NCBI GenBank assembly: GCA_050246635.1
Contig: JBFWVR010000012.1
Location: forward strand, 97,693 to 161,692
Direction: 5' to 3'
DNA length: 64,000 nucleotides
Origin: JBFWVR01 sp050246635
GTDB lineage: Bacteria; Acidobacteriota; Vicinamibacteria; Vicinamibacterales; UBA2999
Both the position numbers and the translations under genes were made by a program. Under the pieces are notes generated by a model. That model worked only from the letters and a program-made list of their open reading frames with translations, ran no database searches and was not told where the DNA came from. How positions within the stretch are numbered: the stretch's first letter is position 1; each line of letters opens with the position of its first letter. Of the stretch, positions 60,530 to 64,000 are shown piece after piece.

Positions 60530-61165
60530 ATGCGTTTTGCCAATCGGAGCGAGGCGGCGGCCATGCTCGCTGCCAGGCTCGACTCCTGGCGGGGGCACCG
60601 GCCACTGGTGCTGGGCGTGCCGCGCGGCGCGGTGCCGATGGCGCGAGACATCGCCTCGGCGCTCGACGGGGATCTGGACGTCGTGCTCGTCCGGAAGCTG
60701 CGTGCCCCGGGACACGAGGAACTGGCCATCGGCGCGGTGGACGAGTCGGGACACGTCCTCGTCACCGCGCACGCCGGCAATGCAGCGGTGGATGACGCCT
60801 ACCTCGCCGCGGAGGTCGAGACCCAGCTCGCGACGCTGCGCGCGCGCCGGCGAGACTACACGCCCCTGCGCCCGGCGCTCGATCCGGCCGGCCGCATCGT
60901 GATTGTCGTGGACGACGGGATTGCCACCGGCGCGACGATGCTGGCGGCGGTGCGGGCGCTGCGGGAACGGTCACCCGCGCGGATCATCATCGCGACACCC
61001 GTCGCCCCACCGGAGACGGTGCGCCGGCTGTCGGCCGAGGCCGACGAGGTCGTGTGCCTGTCCACGCCGCCCGACTTCTATGCCGTCGGCCAGTTCTACG
61101 AGGACTTCGCCGAGGTACCCGACACGGCCGTGAAGGAGGCCCTCTCGCGGCCCGCGCCCGTCTAG
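60530..61165 (+). CDS. Phosphoribosyltransferase-domain protein
   Basis: A 211-residue type I PRTase fold protein. The PRPP loop is VIVVDDGIATGATMLAAV; LGVPRGAVPMARDIA and DVVLVRKLRAPGHEELAIGA are typical of the subgroup found in stress and dormancy clusters (compare mycobacterial Rv0571c). The base or other acceptor is unknown. GGGAGGG precedes ATG 60530. Probable co-transcription with the CBS gene. Two GC hairpins follow between it and convergent selA. Confidence 0.9.
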   Translation: MRFANRSEAAAMLAARLDSWRGHRPLVLGVPRGAVPMARDIASALDGDLDVVLVRKLRAPGHEELAIGAVDESGHVLVTAHAGNAAVDDAYLAAEVETQLATLRARRRDYTPLRPALDPAGRIVIVVDDGIATGATMLAAVRALRERSPARIIIATPVAPPETVRRLSAEADEVVCLSTPPDFYAVGQFYEDFAEVPDTAVKEALSRPAPV

Positions 61166-61222
61166 GGGACCGCATCCAACCATGCGTTTCTCCCTGAGGC
61201 CGTGCCGAGCCGCAGGGGATCG

Positions 61223-61257
61223 GCCCCGACAACGGGGCGGCCGGCGGCCATGCCGGC
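61223..61257. terminator. Paired GC hairpins between convergent genes
   Basis: GCCCCG/CGGGGC (61223-61238, 4-nt loop) and GCCGGC/GCCGGC (61240-61257, 6-nt loop). They separate the phosphoribosyltransferase and selA genes and could end either transcript. No T run. I looked for a tRNA-Sec here and found none. Confidence 0.4.
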
Positions 61258-61268
61258 GGACCTCGCGC

Positions 61269-62630
61269 CTAACCGGCAGCGAGCAGGCGTGCCGCCAGCG
61301 CCTCGTCGTCGGAGGGATCGACCGTGCGCAGGTCGAGGACGAGGCGGTCGTCCTGGATCCGGGCCACGATGGGGGGGGCGCCGTCCCGCAGGCGTGCCTC
61401 GAGGGCGGTGGCCGAGCGTGACGGATGCGCCACGCTCAGCAGCATGGTCGGCAGCGCGAGCCCCGGCGCGCTGCCGCCACCGACCGCCGACGAGCCGGGA
61501 ACGAGGGTGGCGATCCATCCCGCCGCGGCGAGCGACTCCGCGAGTCGCTGTGCCCGGCCGCCAATCTCGTCCGGTGTCGCCGCGAGCATGCGCGCCACGG
61601 GAACCGTGGTGGTGGCCCGTCCGGCGAGGTGCTCTGCCAGGGTGGCCTCGAGGGCCGCGAGCGTCAGCTTGTCCACGCGAAACGCGCGCATGAGCGGATG
61701 GCGCCGGAGCTCGTCGACGAGCGACGCCTGTCCGGCGATGATGCCGGCCTGTGGGCCGCCCAGGAGCTTGTCGCCGCTGAAGCACACGAGCGCCGCGCCC
61801 TCCGCCAGCGCGTCCTGCACGGCAGGCTCTCCGGCCACGGCGTCCGAGACCAGTCCGCTGCCGATGTCGTAGACCACCGGCAGCTGCCGCGCCCGCGCCA
61901 TGGCCACGGTCTCGGCCAGCGACGGCGACTCGGTGAAGCCCTCCACGCGGAAGTTCGACGGATGCACCCGGAGGACGAGGGCGGTCGATGGCCCGATGGC
62001 GGCCGTGAAGTCGGCCAGGCGTGTGCGGTTCGTCGTGCCGACCTCGCGGAGGCGGGCTCCCGACTGCGCCATGATGTCGGGCACGCGGAAGCCCCCGCCG
62101 ATCTCGACGAGCTCGCCGCGTGAGATCACGACCTCGCGTCCGCGCGCCAGCGCCGCCAGGATCAGCAACGTCGCTGCCGCGTTGTTGTTGACGACGACCG
62201 CGGCCTCCGCGCCGGTGAGGGCGGTGATCAGCGGCTCGGCGTGCACGGTGCGCGAGCCGCGGCGTCCGCGCGCCAGGTCGTACTCCAGGTTCGAGTAACC
62301 GCGGGCGATGTCCGTGAGGCGCGCGAGCGCGGCGGGCGCCAGGGGCGCGCGGCCGAGGTTGGTGTGGAGCACGACGCCGGTCGCGTTGATGACGGGCCGC
62401 AGCGATCCGCGGAACTGCACCTCGAGGCGAGCGCGTGCCGCGTCCTCCATGATGGCCCCGGCCGTGTCGCTGTCGGTGACCGGCCTGCCGTCGGCGATGG
62501 CCGCGCGCAGCGCGTTCGCCGCCTCCCGCAGCGCCTGCACCACCGCCGCCTGGCCGTACGTCCGCTCGAGCGCACGCACGCCCGGCCGCTGGCGTGCCTG
62601 CTCGATCGCGGGGATCACGCGGTAGGACAT
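61269..62630 (-). CDS. selA: L-seryl-tRNA(Sec) selenium transferase SelA
   Basis: A 453-residue PLP enzyme that converts Ser-tRNA(Sec) to Sec-tRNA(Sec) with selenophosphate. Diagnostic: INATGVVLHTNLGRAPL, NLEYDLARGRRGSR, EAAVVVNNNAAATLL, EIGGGFRVPDIMAQSGA, EVGTTNRT, VHPSNFRVEGFTE, DIGSG, and the Schiff-base Lys near residue 288 in FSGDKLLGGPQAG. Length is normal. selB, selD and tRNA-Sec are not in the window. Its presence with fdhD predicts a selenoprotein formate dehydrogenase. Confidence 0.96.
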   Translation of the reverse strand: MSYRVIPAIEQARQRPGVRALERTYGQAAVVQALREAANALRAAIADGRPVTDSDTAGAIMEDAARARLEVQFRGSLRPVINATGVVLHTNLGRAPLAPAALARLTDIARGYSNLEYDLARGRRGSRTVHAEPLITALTGAEAAVVVNNNAAATLLILAALARGREVVISRGELVEIGGGFRVPDIMAQSGARLREVGTTNRTRLADFTAAIGPSTALVLRVHPSNFRVEGFTESPSLAETVAMARARQLPVVYDIGSGLVSDAVAGEPAVQDALAEGAALVCFSGDKLLGGPQAGIIAGQASLVDELRRHPLMRAFRVDKLTLAALEATLAEHLAGRATTTVPVARMLAATPDEIGGRAQRLAESLAAAGWIATLVPGSSAVGGGSAPGLALPTMLLSVAHPSRSATALEARLRDGAPPIVARIQDDRLVLDLRTVDPSDDEALAARLLAAG

Positions 62631-62684
62631 CGCAGGAGGATAGCACCGCCGTGCGCGGCCGTCGGACCGTCATCCCTCCCGTGA

Positions 62685-62690
62685 TACGAT
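62685..62690 (+). promoter_or_regulatory. Candidate -10 box close to the start codon
   Basis: TACGAT ends 9 nt before ATG 62700. No Shine-Dalgarno is visible in the gap, so a very short or absent leader is possible. No -35 box recognised. Confidence 0.3.
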
Positions 62691-62699
62691 CCTCCCGCG

Positions 62700-63113
62700 A
62701 TGCCCGCGACCGAGCGCAAGTACCGACCGCTGGAACGGTTCTGGCCGTACGTCGAACGGCCCGAGGAGCCCACCGCCGAGGAACTGGCCGCGCTCGATCC
62801 CGACCTGCACGACGCGTTGTTCGGCCGGCGCGCGCTGCCGTTCTCCGTCACCCTCGTCTTCCCGCCGTTCGACGGACCTGGCTACGAGCGGGCTGTCGGC
62901 CTGGCGCGGGAGTCGGCGGAGTATCGGGAGACAGGCGCGGGCGAAGCCCGGCGACACCGTGCCCGCTATTTTCCCGAGTCGGCGCTGGCGCTCCGGGATC
63001 TGTACGAGGTCGTCGGCCCGGTGCCTGGCACGGAGGTCCTGATCGACGACCGTCCGGTGCCGCACGCACGTGAGCTGTGGCTGCCGCTGCTCTGGTTCCT
63101 GCTGTTGCCGTAG
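62700..63113 (+). CDS. Hypothetical protein, 137 aa
   Basis: No family recognised. It starts with a charged, aromatic segment (ERKYRPLERFWPYVERPEEP), then DPDLHDALFGRRALPFSVTL, and ends in an aromatic/Leu run (RELWLPLLWFLLLP) that is too short for certain membrane insertion. Divergent from selA by 69 nt. The next gene starts 30 nt after its stop codon, so the two may be an operon. Confidence 0.7.
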   Translation: MPATERKYRPLERFWPYVERPEEPTAEELAALDPDLHDALFGRRALPFSVTLVFPPFDGPGYERAVGLARESAEYRETGAGEARRHRARYFPESALALRDLYEVVGPVPGTEVLIDDRPVPHARELWLPLLWFLLLP

Positions 63114-63143
63114 CCGCGGCGCCCCGGCGCCGCCGTCAAGCCG

Positions 63144-63743
63144 ATGCCGCCAATCTCCGAATTCGAGCGTGAGATGCGGAGCCTCGAGATCGAGCTCAAG
63201 CGGCTCGAGGCGGAATACAACATGTTCTTCGCCGGCCGCGCCCCCCGACTGCCATGGGAGACGCGGTCGCGTGTGGAGGCGCTGGTTCGGCGCTACGATC
63301 GCGGGCACATCCAGAACACCGCCGAGCGGTTCCGCTTCCAGTCGCTGCAGGCGCGCTTCGCCGCCTTCTGCGAACTCTGGGAGCGCACCCTGCGGGCCCG
63401 GGAGGAAGGCCGGCCGCTCGCGAGGCGTGGGCACCGGCCCCCGCCGTCCGCCGGACCGGCGGACCATGAGCCGGCGCGACAGGCCCCGGGGCCCGATCGG
63501 ATCGTGCACGTGACGAGCCTGCGCGATCCGGTGGCGGACGCCGGGCGTGTCCGGGAGTTGTTCGATCGGCTGGCCGAGGCCCGCGACGCGGCCGGGGAGC
63601 CGCCGCTGGCCTACGACCGGTTCGAGGCGGTGATCGGGGCGCAGGTGCGTTCGCTGGGGGCGGGCGAGCGGGACGTGGCGTTCCGGGTGGCGGTGAAGGA
63701 AGGGAAAGTGACGCTGACGGCGAAGGTGCTGGCGGGGCGCTAG
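63144..63743 (+). CDS. Hypothetical protein with coiled-coil start (possibly MXAN_5187-type)
   Basis: A 199-residue soluble protein. Residues 1-95 contain FEREMRSLEIELKRLEAEYN, GRAPRLPWETRSRVEALVRR and RFRFQSLQARFAAFCELWER, which recall a domain named after Myxococcus MXAN_5187; that match is from memory and tentative. A Pro/Arg-rich linker follows. Residues from about 120 form a second domain (RVRELFDRLAEARDAAGEPP, YDRFEAVIGAQVRSL) ending in beta-like strands. The role is unknown. A 10-bp hairpin follows the stop codon. Confidence 0.72.
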   Translation: MPPISEFEREMRSLEIELKRLEAEYNMFFAGRAPRLPWETRSRVEALVRRYDRGHIQNTAERFRFQSLQARFAAFCELWERTLRAREEGRPLARRGHRPPPSAGPADHEPARQAPGPDRIVHVTSLRDPVADAGRVRELFDRLAEARDAAGEPPLAYDRFEAVIGAQVRSLGAGERDVAFRVAVKEGKVTLTAKVLAGR

Positions 63744-63746
63744 CTC

Positions 63747-63776
63747 GCCGGTGCCGAGCGCGGGCCCGGCACCGGC
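63747..63776. terminator. Bidirectional hairpin between convergent genes
   Basis: GCCGGTGCCG pairs with CGGCACCGGC across a 10-nt loop, 3 nt after one stop codon and 13 nt before the end of the convergent cold-shock gene. No T run. Confidence 0.55.
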
Positions 63777-63788
63777 TCAGTCGAGTGG

Positions 63789-63992
63789 TCAGACGCGCAT
63801 GACGTTGCCAGCCTGGGGGCCCTTGGGGCCATCGACGATCTCGAACTCGACGCTCTGTCCCTCTTCGAGGGAGCGGAAGCCGGAGCCCTGGATCGCCGAG
63901 TAGTGAACGAACACGTCGGAGCCGCCTTCGCGTTCGATGAACCCGTACCCCTTCGCGTTATTGAACCACTTGACCTTGCCTGTAATGCGCAT
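63789..63992 (-). CDS. Cold-shock protein, CspA family
   Basis: A 67-residue single-stranded nucleic-acid-binding OB-fold protein. GKVKWFNNAKGYGFIER holds RNP1 (KGYGFIER) and DVFVHYSAIQG holds RNP2. The C terminus EFEIVDGPKGPQAGNVMRV is usual for the family. CspA proteins are RNA chaperones, many not cold-induced. The promoter and 5' leader, where regulation would show, lie beyond the right edge of the window. Confidence 0.96.
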   Translation of the reverse strand: MRITGKVKWFNNAKGYGFIEREGGSDVFVHYSAIQGSGFRSLEEGQSVEFEIVDGPKGPQAGNVMRV

Positions 63993-64000
63993 CGTTCTTC

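Noticed and set aside
61166..61268. tRNA-Sec gene next to selA
   Set aside because: No cloverleaf with a TCA anticodon, long variable arm or TTCGA-type T loop could be found; the gap holds two plain GC hairpins.

Overview
The window is GC-rich, densely coded bacterial chromosome with no phage, transposase, CRISPR or RNA operon. Gene content fits a free-living aerobic Gram-negative bacterium: a proton-pumping complex I, PBP1A, phosphoheptose isomerase, NtrC-type regulation, a periplasmic sulfite-oxidase-like enzyme, and accessory genes for selenocysteine and formate dehydrogenase. Very high GC, many secreted proteins of unknown function, an ankyrin protein and an acylaminoacid amidohydrolase suggest Acidobacteriota, perhaps Vicinamibacteria. 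That placement is inference from composition and gene style, not from a marker gene.

Layout. 0-13.6 kb: an ankyrin protein, secreted unknowns, DUF1028 and PEBP-like proteins, a cytochrome c plus molybdoenzyme pair, FmdB, a HupE-like protein with a serine hydrolase, and an NHL-repeat protein. 13.6-24.2 kb: a glycosyltransferase, a D-aminoacylase-like lipoprotein, a three-gene NatAB-like ABC exporter operon joined by 4-nt overlaps, proline dehydrogenase, RluE, a truncated hemoglobin, a YjdI-type ferredoxin and a 2OG oxygenase. 24.3-36.4 kb: PBP1A, an SDR, a second pseudouridine synthase, an NtrC-family regulator, YajQ, a CheY-like protein, DoxX, a DUF523/DUF1722 protein and FdhD. 36.7-44.4 kb: an lhr-nei repair operon, two small proteins and a glycosyltransferase. 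44.6-57.0 kb: complex I in the order nuoA-B-C-gmhA-D-EF-H-J-K-L-M-N. 57.1-64 kb: an aminotransferase, a group (APH/AAA kinase, CBS protein, phosphoribosyltransferase) resembling the mycobacterial dormancy regulon, selA, two unknowns and a cold-shock protein.

The complex I locus is unusual in three ways: nuoE and nuoF are one gene, a gmhA-type sugar isomerase sits between nuoC and nuoD, and nuoG and nuoI are absent although EF and H are only 4 nt apart.

The most striking non-genic feature is a set of intergenic short-period repeats (8, 9 and 13 bp units), several built as an array and its reverse complement around a unique spacer. One 9-bp family also occurs, in frame, inside the lhr helicase gene. 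Two similar composite repeats bracket a secreted-protein gene at 3.0-5.0 kb. A large imperfect palindrome and GGGGACAGTCCCC-type palindromes add to this. Together they point to an active but transposase-less repeat-generating process.
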